Positions 35,591 to 46,931 of a stretch of 64,000 nt of DNA are shown here, one piece after another. The notes below the pieces were generated by a model. It did not search any database. It saw only the letters and a list, made by a program, of their open reading frames with translations, and had not been told where the DNA came from. Position 1 is the first letter of the stretch, and every line of letters begins with the position of its first letter. Location of the stretch: assembly GCF_036850765.1 (NCBI RefSeq), contig NC_089493.1, forward strand, positions 168,731,140 through 168,795,139, read 5' to 3'. The position numbers were made by a program, and so were the translations under genes. Source of the DNA: Saccopteryx bilineata (Eukaryota; Chordata; Mammalia; Chiroptera; Emballonuridae).

Positions 35591-36327
35591 TTTAGGTTCA
35601 TTGGGACATGAGAATTCCGATTGTGAAGCACCGTTTTACCCCTCCTCCCTCCATCATGCCTCTATCCTCTTGCTCACTGACATACATGTGTAACACACAC
35701 ATGCATTTAAAAAATTGTATTCTGGATAAATTATTAAAAATGAATTCATTTCACTCGAAATGTTCAAATGTGTCTAATCTGCTTTTAGATTCACCCACTG
35801 TCTCTTCCATTTCAATTACATTTTCAACCCTGTCTTTAAACTTACTACGTCTACCACCTCACCAGGTTCTGCAGGTGCCCTCTAAGAGGAAGCTCGCGTC
35901 AGTGCGGCTCACCTCCTCAGGTTCCTGCCTGCACCTAGTTCTAGTCCAGCATCTTTAGGGAGGGCTCAGGTGCTATTCCAGCGTTCTATTCAGAGTAGAA
36001 GTTTAAATATTAATCTTAGGGTATGTATTTTCATCCTTGTGATTCTTTTTTAAAAAAGAACCAGTGATACATACTATTTCAAATTTTTATTGACAAATAA
36101 AAAATAAATATAGCTCAGTGAGTCAAGTATATATAAAACTAACCATAATTTTTTACAAATACGATTGGTTAGTAACCTGACCCTCCCTGATACCTGGATA
36201 TTATCAATCAAAATCATGATCAGAACTTTTAGCTGTTTACTCAAATAACATCACTCATTTCTTTAACAAGTGTCCTGCCCTCGGTAACCTGAAGTGTCTC
36301 CAGCAATTTTTACCTTTAGGTTTTTTT

Positions 36328-36710
36328 GTTTTGTTTTGTTTTGTTTTCCATTTTTCTGAAGCTGGAAACAGGGAGAGACAGTCAGACAGATTCCCGCATG
36401 CTCCCGACCGGGATTCACCCGGCACGCCCACCAGGGGCGACGCTCTGCCCATCCTGGGCGTTGCCATGTTGCGACCAGAGCCACTCTAGCGCCTGGGGCA
36501 GAGGCCACAGAGCCATCCCCAGTGCCCGGGCCATTTTTTGCTCCAATGGAGCCTTGGCTGCAGGAGGGGAAGAGAGAGACAGAGAGGGAAAGCGCAGCGG
36601 AGGGGTGGAGAAGCAAATGGGCGCTTCTCCTGTGTGCCCTGGCCGGGAATCGAACCCGGGTCCTCCGCACACTAGGCCGACGCTCTACCGCTGAGCCAAC
36701 CGGCCAGGGC
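36328..36710 (-). mobile_element. Long composite bat SINE, family A
   Basis: Reverse-complement family A element in NR3C1 intron 7, same orientation as the gene. Perfect target duplication TTACCTTTAGGTTTTTTT lies at 36310-36327 and 36711-36728. CpGs are well kept, suggesting recent insertion. Confidence 0.94.
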
Positions 36711-37733
36711 TTACCTTTAGGTTTTTTTAAATGGGATATAGAAAATTTTCTAGCCTTGATTGAGCATTATTAATACTCCTTAAATCCATGAACATAAAAC
36801 AACTTTTTGTAGAACAAAGATAGTATGAAAGCATTATAAAAGCTTAAATAGTTATGCGCTACACCCACAGCTAATTTGACAACTTTGAAACCACAGTTAC
36901 TAATGGAATAAAGACTTGTTTAAATTGCCAAAGTTGCTTATTTGTATATGAGAAAGGTATCCAGCCATCAACTTATAAACACCTGACACATAATTTTTAT
37001 TGAAATGGCCTAAAGTTTATAATACCAACTGGTTCACACTCTTATTTTTGCAAATGCCAAAATAACCATAATTTTATTAATACAGACATAATCTCTATTT
37101 TTCAAAAGCTGTTTCTAGTTTTAACTAAGAGTACCTTTGCTAGCTAAAACTACTCACTAAAGTTTATATACCAGTAAGTTTTTCTAAACTTTCACACTTG
37201 TTTTGTAAACTCTTGTGGCCATTTTCTAGATAGAATACGTCTGTTCCTCAGTCGGCCCCTCTGCTCCACAAGCCAATCCTCTAACAAGAACCAAACACCC
37301 CTTTTGGTGGATGGAGCTTTTCCCCACCATGTTACACATGACAGTACTCACTGTATGAATAACATTTTTGACGAGGCGACAGTGTAGGAGAGAAACAGAA
37401 AGCATTCCTGTTGGCTGTCTGTCCATGTCTCCTAGGAGGCATAATCCAAGGTTACGGGAAAGAGGAAGTCCACACACATTCCAGAGCCACAGACCCCTGT
37501 GCGCTCCCGTACCTCTGTTTCTCTGTCACACCTGTCTGTCTGATTGATCTTGGCATAACTGGCTGTGCCTTTCTAAACTTTACATTTATGAATACCTGAC
37601 TAGCAGAAAATAGCAGACTTGGTATAAGTATTAGTGCTATGTATACAAATAAACCTTTGTTTCTAGGCTCCTGCATTTCACACTTTTGACACACTTAGAA
37701 GTGAATTTTAGAAGCGAACTGGTGTCTACAAAC

Positions 37734-37864
37734 CTGATGAGAGAAGCAGTAGGGTTTTCATACAGAGGTACTCTTCGTAAGATACCTGAAGCCTGTGCAG
37801 CTCCGAGGAGACGTACAGCATGTGCTTACATTGGTCATACATGAAGGGCAGGGTCATTCTCTGC
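37734..37864 (-). CDS. NR3C1: NR3C1 exon 7: ligand-binding domain, helices 7 and 8
   Basis: This 131-bp exon matches the human length. The acceptor is CTCGCAG and the donor GTTTGT. It encodes human residues 631-675, beginning inside the glutamate codon shared with exon 6. Steroid contacts Q642, C643 and M646 are present in DQCKHML. The one clear change is C638F (CCC TTC ATG, reading PFM where human has PCM). The remainder, from [10 protein letters not shown] to LLLLSS, reads as identical to human. Confidence 0.96.
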
Positions 37865-38030
37865 CTGCGAGAGACAAGTCAGTGTTCCAGTCAGAAATAA
37901 AGAGTGCTCGTTCCCAAAAGGGACAGAGTTTCTGGTATTAGTTTGCAAAACTATGAACTCATAAATGATAACTTCACTATTACTATTTATGCTATTTTCC
38001 AACAGATCAGCATTTTAGAAAACTTTCCTT

Positions 38031-38076
38031 AAACTTGTGCCTGGGAAAAACAAAAAACAAAAAAACTTGTGCCTGG
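38031..38076. mobile_element. Tail-only retroinsertion
   Basis: A perfect 14-bp direct repeat AAACTTGTGCCTGG (38031-38044 and 38063-38076) flanks only 18 bases, GAAAAACAAAAAACAAAA. This fits an L1-driven target-primed event that copied only an A-rich tail. A hAT element begins 8 bases further on. Confidence 0.65.
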
Positions 38077-38084
38077 ATCTAGAG

Positions 38085-38454
38085 CAGGGGTCTTAAACTC
38101 AACTCAGCATGTGGGCCGCAGAGCAAGATCACAGCCGTTCAGCGGGCCGCACTAGGTCTACAAAAGGCAACTGTTACGCAACACTTTTCTCACTGCAGTT
38201 GAAAACAAAAAAAAAATCAGTACAACAAGCACAATCGTACATGCAGTTTACTCAGTGTCACAAAACGACCAGAAACTGTAGTTCGCATCACAACTACTGT
38301 TAACTAAGCTAATATCTAGCTAGGATGCTAGAGAAATGAAAAATACAAGTAGGCCCCTAGGCTTACTTAATTTTATCCAAAATATTTTGAACTTCGTGGA
38401 TTAGTCTGCGGGCCACACAAAATTGTTCGGCGGGCCACGAGTTTGAGACCCTTG
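38085..38454. mobile_element. hAT miniature element, family B, copy 2
   Basis: The 370-bp element in NR3C1 intron 6 is nearly identical to 9608-9976. Ends are CAGGGGTCTTAAACTC and GAGTTTGAGACCCTTG. Target duplication is ATCTAGAG on the left and GTCTAGAG on the right (7 of 8). It sits directly beside the tail-only insertion at 38031-38076. Confidence 0.9.
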
Positions 38455-39779
38455 GTCTAGAGTATGTGAAGATTCAGGCAACAGAATAACCTGACTTCAC
38501 ATGGGAGAAATTATTTTTCCATCTTGCATGCCATGTGTTTAAGTGCTTAGAATTTATTACTCCTACAGGGTTTATTAGCACTTGCTCATGCAAATCAAAC
38601 TTTGATGGCAGCATTTCAGTATGGCCACGGAGATGACACGCTTTAGAGCCTACCCATTTCAAAATCAAAGGTACTTTTGTCACAGCATTCCATTCTACAG
38701 ACAACAGTGGGTGACTGTTTATAATGACACAGGGTCAGAAGTCGCCTCTAGGCTTTCGGATACCCCAAATCTGCCTCTGACAGACATTAGGCGACGGAAT
38801 ATTCTCCTAACTAAGGGTACCAAGTAAACCCTCAATTAGGATTCTGAACAATTATCATCCCGGCTATGATTTTCAAGTAGATCTATAAAGATTTCTAACT
38901 TTTTAAATGATACAAAGAGTCTAATCTGTGCCCAGTTTATAGTTCTTAAAATGCTTCAAGATTTTTTTATAGTTTTTTGACAGAAAGTGATCTGAACATC
39001 TTCAGTAGAGAAAAATAATTTTTTCTGTTATTTCTTTATATGATAAAATAAATCAGACACGAATGGGAAACTGCCAAAGTGATGACTGAGGAGCTCTATG
39101 ACGCTTCAAACTCAGTCTGTTCTTACTAACGAGGCGCCTTCCCGAGCCCGGACAGGGATCCAGCATTCCTATTCTGGGAGGTGTCACTTGGTGTTTTAGT
39201 CTTTAATACATTGTAATTTGGCAAAGTTATAGTGTAATAGGGTAAAACATAGTTCTAGTTGGCTGTTTAAAAATAAAGTATTTGCTACAACTTTCTGACC
39301 GAAGGACAATGGTGAGAAACTGTCTTACAAGCTACACAGATGGTCAGAACTTGAATGTTTACTTTATGACACCCAAACCTCCCTGTCCCAGACCCAGAGA
39401 AGTCCGGAAACAAAGTAAGCCGACAGAAAAGGGGAGCCCCCCCCCAGAGTGAAGTCAGATGCTTCAGAACCGTGTTCACATGAGCCATGTCCCTCCGACA
39501 GAGCTTCACACTGAGGAGACATTTCTGTACCTCCTCCTGCATGCAGTAGGAGGTTATATTGTGACTATATCTAAATTTAAGTGTTGCCAAAATAAAAACC
39601 CTGGGTTAGATTAATTTTATAACAGAGAAGGATGATTTGATGTTTCCTATAAATCCCCATTCAGTTTTAATACCCATTAAATGACTTAAAATTGCTTTTT
39701 AGAAAGTGACTATAAATAAGCATGGGTGGGTTCTGAAATAAATACTTAGGAGATTTTAAATGTCTGAGTTTTCAGATAA

Positions 39780-40510
39780 GCTACAGGTATTTATCATTTG
39801 CCTCTTGCTTCTATGAGGCTTGGTCCCTTGTCCTTCAGGTCTTAGTTCAAATGACACCTCCTCCAAGAAGCCATTAGCTACCCTATCTGAAATAGACCTC
39901 GCTCTACTAAAAACTCTAGCACAACCTCAACTGTATTTATCTGGCAGTTATCTGTGTCTCCCCAGCTAGCATGTAAGCACGAAAGGTGAGGAGCCTTGTT
40001 TGTCCTGTTCTCTGCTGTAGCACAGGCAACACATATCTGGGGTGTGATGAGTACTTGTTCTCTCCAGCAGGTCATCCTCATTTTGAAACCTTCCACAGGC
40101 TTTCTGCTCCTAGGATACAATCTAAACTTTGCTTCAAAATTCTGTGTGACGTGGTCCCTGCCCACTTCTCTAAGCCCCCACGGTCCCTCAGCACCTTGCA
40201 CGTGCCCAGTGTGTCAAAGCCTTTGCACTCACTCCCTCTGCCCAGAACGCCCTCTCTTCCCAACAGCGGCTTCTGTTCAGTGCCAGCTAGTAAGACAGGT
40301 CTTCTGTGCTCCCCAAATCCAACAGCACATACCCTCTCTCCCATCACATTATTATATCATGGCTCTCCAAACAGATGGTGGTCATGTCGTTTCCCCATCA
40401 GAATGTTAGCATGGGCATTAGCTATTGTATTCATTCACTATTACAGCTCCAGCTCCTCATATAGTGTCAGGCACGTGGTAAGTACTCATATAACACTGAG
40501 TGGATGCTGT
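39780..40510 (+). mobile_element. L2 LINE 3' fragments
   Basis: Two L2-like stretches are present: TGACACCTCCTCCAAGAAGCC through CTAGCATGTAAGC to about 40040, then CTGTGTGACGTGGTCCCTGCC through GTGTCAGGCACGTGGTAAGTAC. The 189-codon plus-strand ORF here arises from the repeat and is not a gene. Confidence 0.75.
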
Positions 40511-42192
40511 GCTGGAAAACGAGTGTCATCAATAGAGAAACAGCACCAACTTTAACTCAATATGTCAGCTAGGTTTTTAAACGAGCTTTGTATGCAGCTA
40601 GCTAAACAGAGAACACCTGAGCTCTCTGCTTTAGGTACTTCCTATTTATCCTGCCAGACCCCTGGTCTTAGAATTACTTCGTAGGCATATAAAGAAAATA
40701 TGTCCTGAATCTAGACTGACTCCACTACTTGCAGCAGCTTCTACAATGCCTATGAGTTTCCTTTAAAATACCTGGAGCTTCCCTCACTCAGCCTCTACTA
40801 AGACACTGACAGTAATGGGGGTGTACCCCCTCACAGGGAGGCCCTCCCATTTAACACAGCGCAGAGGGATGCTCTTCTAGAACTTCAACCCATTGTTTTT
40901 GTGCCTGGCACACCGACAGCTAAAACAGTATGTCTGCTTTACCAGCGCAGGCTGGCCTCATGATGAAGTCTCCTTCTCATCAGCTGATGTTAATTTCCAA
41001 ACTCCTTGCCACTCTGGACACATTTAAAGTTGCCACTGTTTTACTATGGCACCCAGTTCTGAACACAAACTACTAATGCTGCCTGATTCATAGAGTGCAA
41101 TGGGGACTATTCTAATAGTGTGGTTTAAGAATTCATTTCTTTTTTGTCGACCCTAAGTACCCAGAGCTCACAAGCCATTTTTATTTTATTTTCCCACATA
41201 AATCCCCTCCATTTTTGACTCTGCTAGATCACAGGTATGTGTGTGGGAGTGTGTGTGAATTCCATTTGTATTCTAACAAAGGAGATGAGCTGTGGGCACA
41301 GGACATGGTACCACTAGTGGGAGCTTAGGCTACAGAGTGGGGGGTCTCACGTGGGGATAAGAACTGAGCAGAGGGTATGTTTGAAAAATGGATCATCTGA
41401 GTATGTGAAGGAGAACAACAGAGAAAATGAGGTCAGGTTCTGGAAAGCCAGAAGCCACACCAAGTGTCCTGTGTGGTCAGTGGGGAGTGCTGAGAATGCC
41501 TGTTCCAGGGATGTATGCGATGTGAATACACTGTGCTTAAGGAAGAACAAATTAGTCGACGTGGTGGCAGATACATCGAAGGAGAAAACTAGTCAGGAAG
41601 CAGACGTGGTGAGCGTAGGGGGAACAGACATCTGCAGTAGCTCACAGACAGACGCACGGGCTCAGAAGACCAAAGAAGAGCCGATTTATAATATCTTAAA
41701 GCCTGGTTGGTTCTCTCCCAATCAAAAGAAGTATTTTTGTTCCTATGTTTTTTCCAAGTAAGACAGTGAGTGAGCCAGCCACACAGAGACCCCTCTTCCC
41801 TCTGGGTCTGCACTCCCACCCCTCAGCCTCTGTGTCCTCACCTGTGACTGTCCTGGCAAAAGCGAGACCGACGGGGACTTGTATCACGCTTTTTCTTACT
41901 GGATTAGGGTTATGTGATGAAAACAGTGCACTGCAAAGTCCCTTTTTACTTGCTACAGACAATGCTCACTGTTAAATCGTATCCTCAAATAGGTCCTGGA
42001 GCAGCAGTAACGCCCCATGTGATACGCTGTTGGCCTCGAGCAATGATAGACAGCGCTGTTTCAGGTCTGCCCAGTTCCAGACACCTGGCAGCCCTGGTTA
42101 AGCCCCGAATGGTCACTACAACAGTCCACCAGGGAAGGGTAGCTGGTTAAAACACCCAGTGAGTGCAGGAAAATGACTCACAAATGACTTAC

Positions 42193-42337
42193 TCGTTCAT
42201 AACCAGATCAGGAGCAAAACACAGCATGTTTGAACTTGTCTGTCTGTAGGATCTCCATCCCAGGGCAAACGCCATGAGGAACATCCACGAATACTGCAGT
42301 AGGGTCATTTGGTCATCCAGGTGTAAGTTCCTGAATC
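42193..42337 (-). CDS. NR3C1: NR3C1 exon 6: ligand-binding domain, helices 4 to 6
   Basis: This 145-bp exon matches the human length, with a CTCCTCAG acceptor and a GTAAGT donor. It encodes human residues 584-631. The steroid pocket residues M601, M604 and R611 are conserved in [16 protein letters not shown]. After that the exon differs from human at several normally conserved sites: S616T, A618S, L620M, I628V and I629M. I628 lies in the ligand-binding-domain dimer surface described for the human receptor. The intron to exon 5 is only 113 bp. Confidence 0.97.
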
Positions 42338-42450
42338 CTGAGGAGAAGGAAAGGTGTGAGGAAAAACAGTGGTTGCCAGAGAGAAGGCAATCCCTCTGGG
42401 CGTGGCCAGGGACCGCACGGGAACAGCCTGGTTCCTCTCCCACATCTTAC
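42338..42450 (-). other. NR3C1: NR3C1 intron 5, 113 bp
   Basis: This very short intron lies between exons 5 and 6, with a GTAAGA donor and a CTTCTCCTCAG acceptor. It is moderately GC-rich next to exon 5, continuing the GC patch of that exon. Confidence 0.92.
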
Positions 42451-42729
42451 CTGGGATCGCCTTGGCCCACTTCACGGCCGCGATCACTTGGCGCCCGCCC
42501 AGCATGTTAAGCGTGGTCATGATGCGCCAGGTCGAGTCTGGGACAGTGCTGTCGTAGCCCGCGTACAGGACCTCGGGCTCGATGACCTCCAGCAGGGAGA
42601 CCAGCGTGGGCGACAGCTGCGGCAGGGTGGCCGGAACGACTGTTTTGTTAGCAGAGTTTTCAGGAGTTTCTTGGGAGACTCCTGGAGTGGCCTGCTGGAT
42701 TCCTTTGATCTTTTTCTTTGTTTTCCGAG
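42451..42729 (-). CDS. NR3C1: NR3C1 exon 5: hinge and start of ligand-binding domain
   Basis: This 279-bp exon matches the human length. It encodes human residues 490-583: the RKTKKKIKG nuclear localisation signal, the variable hinge, and helices 1 to 3 of the ligand-binding domain. Steroid-contact residues N564 and Q570 are present in NMLGGRQ. Replacements relative to human fall mostly in the hinge (for example [16 protein letters not shown]). The acceptor is CTACAG and the donor GTAAGA. The base composition is odd. The 3' portion (about 42451-42640) is very GC- and CpG-rich while the encoded protein stays conserved. The hinge end of the same exon is AT-rich like the rest of the gene. Confidence 0.97.
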
Positions 42730-44029
42730 CTGTAGGTATTAGAAACACACACAGAAATGAGTTCTGATGGGATGGTGCCGATGGCACAGTTATTCAAGGG
42801 GTATTTTAATTACTGAAACTATTTAGATTGAAAGAGGAGAAATGCTTTATTTAGCAGTTATGATAAAATGACATGAAATAAGAAAAAAAACTTTTTTCCC
42901 CGAAAGAATCAAGAAACCCCGTTTGTGTATTAATTTCTGCTACAACTAAACCAGTTACTTCTTTATTACAGTTATACCTTATACAAAATTGTCTTTTAAT
43001 ACTATGCTGAAGCAGTCTAAACAAATCATCTTCATCGATTCTTCCATTAATTAGTCTCACTTTCACTCCAAAGTCAAAATTTTCATTGGTTATATAAGGC
43101 AAATTACATTTACTATCAATTGAAACAAACACTCCAATACCAAACTAGAAACTCTGGCTTAGGGCTAATCTACGTTATGGTAACACAGCAGAGAAAGCTC
43201 TCCTGTTTACACCTTCACACAAAGTCCCCTTCTTATCAAGACAAGAAGATGACAGAGCAGATCATATGCTGGAGATAGTATACAATAGCAGAAAAATCCA
43301 TTTTTTTAAAACCTATAATAATGAATTTTACTTGGGACTAAAACCATTTGGGGAGATAAAAATTTTACATTTCTTCACATAGTTTATTAGTGAGTAATTT
43401 CCCTCTTTTAAAAGCTTTAGATTGACGACTAACCCTAAAGGAACCTGTTTTCATGTTATATATAAGTAACTACAGCTAGCTTTTATCTTTGACTTAGTCT
43501 GCAATAGTCTCCTCAAATTACAACATAGATTCTGTAGATTTTTTTTTTAGTAAACATAGTCCTATTCTCTGCTGTTTAGGGACAAATACTAATTAATTAC
43601 TCTTTTTAGTGCACATACTGCTGAAGCCAGCACACGTTTTCTCAAAGAGCAGGTAAGTCCTCAGGACTCCAGGGAAGGGCAGTGTGATTTACATGAAGGA
43701 AGAAATGGACCTGCCCCAGTAATCAGAGACACAAACCATTTTGCTAAGGGAAGAGGAAATGCTAATCACCTTTTAAAATAATTATTAAATCCTTGTCCCT
43801 AAAATGATAAAATAGTCTATGGAAGATAGATATTGTAGCAGGAACTATATCCCAATATCTGGTGTTAGAAAGGGTTAAACCCTATCATTGACTGAGTAGA
43901 ATGGTCCTATTTCTTATATGGTCTGTGCTGAGTGTGGTACTGAGAAATTAAAAATCTTCAGTTAACATTTCAAAAGAGAAAGGGCCATGACAGAGCTAGT
44001 CTGTTTTACCATGCTCTACTGGAAACACA

Positions 44030-44235
44030 GTATGGTGAGCCAGCCTTAAGGAGCGCAAGTCTGAAACCAACATGGTTGAATTTCAGGTATTAGTACAAGT
44101 CATCTCCTGGGCCTTAGCTTCCTCTTCTGTAAAATGAAGATAATAGTACCTACCTCACAGGACGGTTGAGAACTAAATCTGGTAAAATATGTAAAATGTT
44201 TAGGACAGTTCCTGGCACCCATTAAATGCTGTTGT
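44030..44235 (+). mobile_element. MIR remnant
   Basis: The text CTGGGCCTTAGCTTCCTCTTCTGTAAAATG, then TAGTACCTACCTCACAGGACGG, then CAGTTCCTGGCACCCATTAAATG follows MIR closely. Confidence 0.8.
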
Positions 44236-44343
44236 AAGAACTGTCAGCACTTCAGCTAGCAGAATATAATACAGGAGTGATAAAGTTTAAAAAGGACGAG
44301 TTCCAATATGTAAGGAAACCCTTTAAATAACCAAATGTATCTC

Positions 44344-44713
44344 GGGCCCTGGCTGGTTGGCTCAGCGGTAGTGTTGGCCCGGCATGTAGAAGTCTTGGGT
44401 TCGATTCCCATCCAGAGCACACAGGAGAAGCATCCATCTGCTTCTCCACCCCTCCCCCTCTCCTTTCTCTCTCTCTTTCCTTCCAATAGCCAAGGCTCCA
44501 TTGGAGCAATGTTGGCCCGGGCGCTGAGGTTGGCTCCATGGCTGCTGCCTCAGGTGCTAGAATGGCTCTGATTGCAACAGAGCAACACCCCAGATGGGCC
44601 AAGCATCACCCCCTGGTGGGCATGCTGGGTGGATCCCAGCTGGGCGCATGTGAGAGTCTGTCTCTCTGCCTCCTAGCTTCTCACTTCAGAAAAATACAAA
44701 TAAATAAATAACC
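44344..44713 (+). mobile_element. Long composite bat SINE, family A, diverged
   Basis: The head GGGCCCTGGCTGGTTGGCTCA, B box GGTTCGATTCCC and the full body are present, ending in AAAATACAAATAAATAAATA. There are more substitutions than in the 62858 copy. It lies in intron 4, antisense to the gene. Confidence 0.88.
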
Positions 44714-45697
44714 AACTAACCGAAAATATCTCAATGAAACCCAGCTCTCAAAATTGGGGGATGGACTTGGTTGACAAAGTGAACGAATAGGCAGGGCCCA
44801 CATCAATCCTGTACATGGAGGTTGACTTTAAACAGCCTAAAACAGGTGTGCTCACACTCCCCCCATCAGAACAAAGAGGGAAGGATAACAAGCTGGAAGG
44901 TATTAAAAATCTTCAGTGACTCAAGAGTACATAATTAGTTTAATTTCTTACTGTTTATCTGTAGTCCTAAGTGAGAGAACTGATGCTTCTGAGTAAAGCT
45001 CAATGACTGTGTTGTACCAATTAGACCAAGAAAATTTACTAGTCTGTTTGCATGTCATATTAGCAAGGAGTTTTTAACTGAATATATTAAGCAATCACTA
45101 TTTTAAAGTAATTTAGTTAATAAGATTTTTCTTTATGTAAAGTTTCTGACTCTTTGGAGCATATGGCAGATTAGCATTCAATATATAATCTCTACAGAAA
45201 TGTTCATGAGTCTGTGATAGTTCCACGTCTTTATTAATAAAAGTAAAGACATCTTATTTAGTTTAAAAGTTAGCTTAAACATATTAGGTACAAAATCTGA
45301 TAATGTTGTAAGCCTCCTTGCCTTTAAGTTCTACTTGACTGACTATACCAAAAATAAAGCTGTAGTTTGGAATGATTAAAATGACGTACGAAACATTTGG
45401 GATCACCGTTAAAACCTCATCTGTATTCAAATACTAGGCACTTCAGGAAGGGAAGAAGGCTGCTTGAGAACACATCTTGAGAATTACTGGTGTGGGATAA
45501 CAGCATCAAAATACAGCCCTTGTGGAACTAAGTCACATCTACGGAGAGAGCTGCAGTCACTCTGGGGCTATCAAGAAACAGCCTGGCTGAGAGGAAGCAC
45601 TCCAATGAACAAAGGACTATTTCTAAAGATTAAAAAGAAAGTATGAAACACATGGCTCATCAATATTGTTCTTCAGTATTATGGTCTACTAAACATT

Positions 45698-46931
45698 TCT
45701 GAAACTGGACTACAGTCTCTCCCCCTGTACAAAAATTAACTCAAAATGGATCAAAGATCTAAACATAAGACCTGAAACAATTAAGTACATAGAAGAAGAC
45801 ATAGGTACTCAACTCATGGACCTGGGTTTTAAAGAGCATTTTATGAATTTGACTCCACAGGCAAGAGAAGTGAAGGCAAAAATTAATGAATGGGACTACA
45901 TCAGACTAAGAAGTTTTTGCTCAGCAAGAGAAACTGATAACAAAATAAACAGAAAGCCAACTAAATGGGAAATGATATTTTCAAACAACAGCTCAGATAA
46001 GGGCCTAATATCCAAAATATACAAAGAACTCATAAAACTCAACAACAAACAAACAAACAAGCCAATAAAAAAATGGGAAGAGGATATGAACAGACACTTC
46101 TCCCAGGAAGAAATACAAATGGCCAACAGATATATGAAAAGATGCTCATCTTCTTTAGCTATTAGAGAAATGCAAATCAAAACGGCAATGAGATACCACC
46201 TCACACCTGTTCGATTAGCTATTAATTAGCAAGACAGGTAATAGCAAATGTTGGAGAGGCTGTGGAGAAAAAGGAACCCTCATACACTGTTGGTGGGAAT
46301 GTAAAGTAGTACAACCATTATGGAAGAAAGTATGGTGGTTCCTCAAAAAACTGAAAATAGAATTACCTTATGACCCAGCAATCCCTCTACTGGGTATATA
46401 CCCCAAAAACTCAGAAACATTGACTTGTAAAGACACATGCAGCCCCATGTTCATTGCAGCATTGTTCACAGTGGCCAGGACACGGAAACAACCAAAAAGC
46501 CCGTCAATAGACGACTGGATAAAGAAGATGTGGCACATATACACTATGGAATACTACTCAGCCATAAGAAATGATGACATCGGAACATTTACAGCAAAAT
46601 GGTGGGATCTTGATAACATGATACGAAGCGAAATAAGTAAATCAGAAAAAACCAGGAACTGCATTATTCCATACGTAGGTGGGACATAAAAGTGAAACTA
46701 AGAGACATTGATAAGAGTGTGGTGGTTACGGGGGGGAGGAGGGAATGGGAGAGGGAAAGGGGGAGGGGCACAAAGAAAACAAGATAGAAGGTGACAGAGG
46801 ACAATCTGACTTTGGGTGATGGGTATGCAACATAATTGAACGACAAGATAACCTGGACTTGTTATCTTTGAATATATGTATCCTGATTTATTGATGTCAC
46901 CCCATTAAAAAATGAAATTATAAAAAAAAAG
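45698..46931 (+). mobile_element. Young-looking L1, 5'-truncated, antisense in NR3C1 intron 4
   Basis: The 3' part of the same L1 subfamily as 11606-12962 is in plus orientation, opposite to NR3C1. The ORF2 frame is open from 45816 to 46229. It then breaks at a TAG near LAIN and resumes in another frame at 46420-46689, ending IIPYVGGT. A 3' UTR and an A-rich tail (AAAAAAAAA near 46922) follow. I could not find clear target duplications. Confidence 0.88.

Larger units (their letters stand above)
27669..37733 (-). other. NR3C1: NR3C1 intron 7, expanded by repeats
   Basis: This 10.07 kb intron is the largest complete one in the window. Roughly 28690-35590 is filled by old L1 in the same orientation as the gene, interrupted by three SINEs and a hAT remnant. 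A full-length SINE lies at 36328-36710. The stretches 27669-28680, 31291-31795, 35600-36309 and 36729-37733 hold nothing I recognise, apart from a GT tract near 28184 and a 13-base C tract at 28232-28244. Confidence 0.85.
37865..42192 (-). other. NR3C1: NR3C1 intron 6
   Basis: This 4.33 kb intron contains a tail-only insertion (38031-38076), a hAT miniature element (38085-38454) and an L2 remnant (39780-40510). I see no recognisable element in 38463-39780 or 40510-42192. A 136-codon plus-strand ORF at 41351-41761 has no features I can assign. Confidence 0.85.

Noticed and set aside
39986..40555. Plus-strand ORF of 189 codons
   Set aside because: It lies inside an L2 fragment, antisense to NR3C1 in intron 6. 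The composition is that of the repeat, and there is no start context or domain.
41351..41761. 136-codon plus-strand ORF in intron 6
   Set aside because: No homology or motif recognised; no splice sites or poly(A) signal in support. Treated as chance until a search says otherwise.
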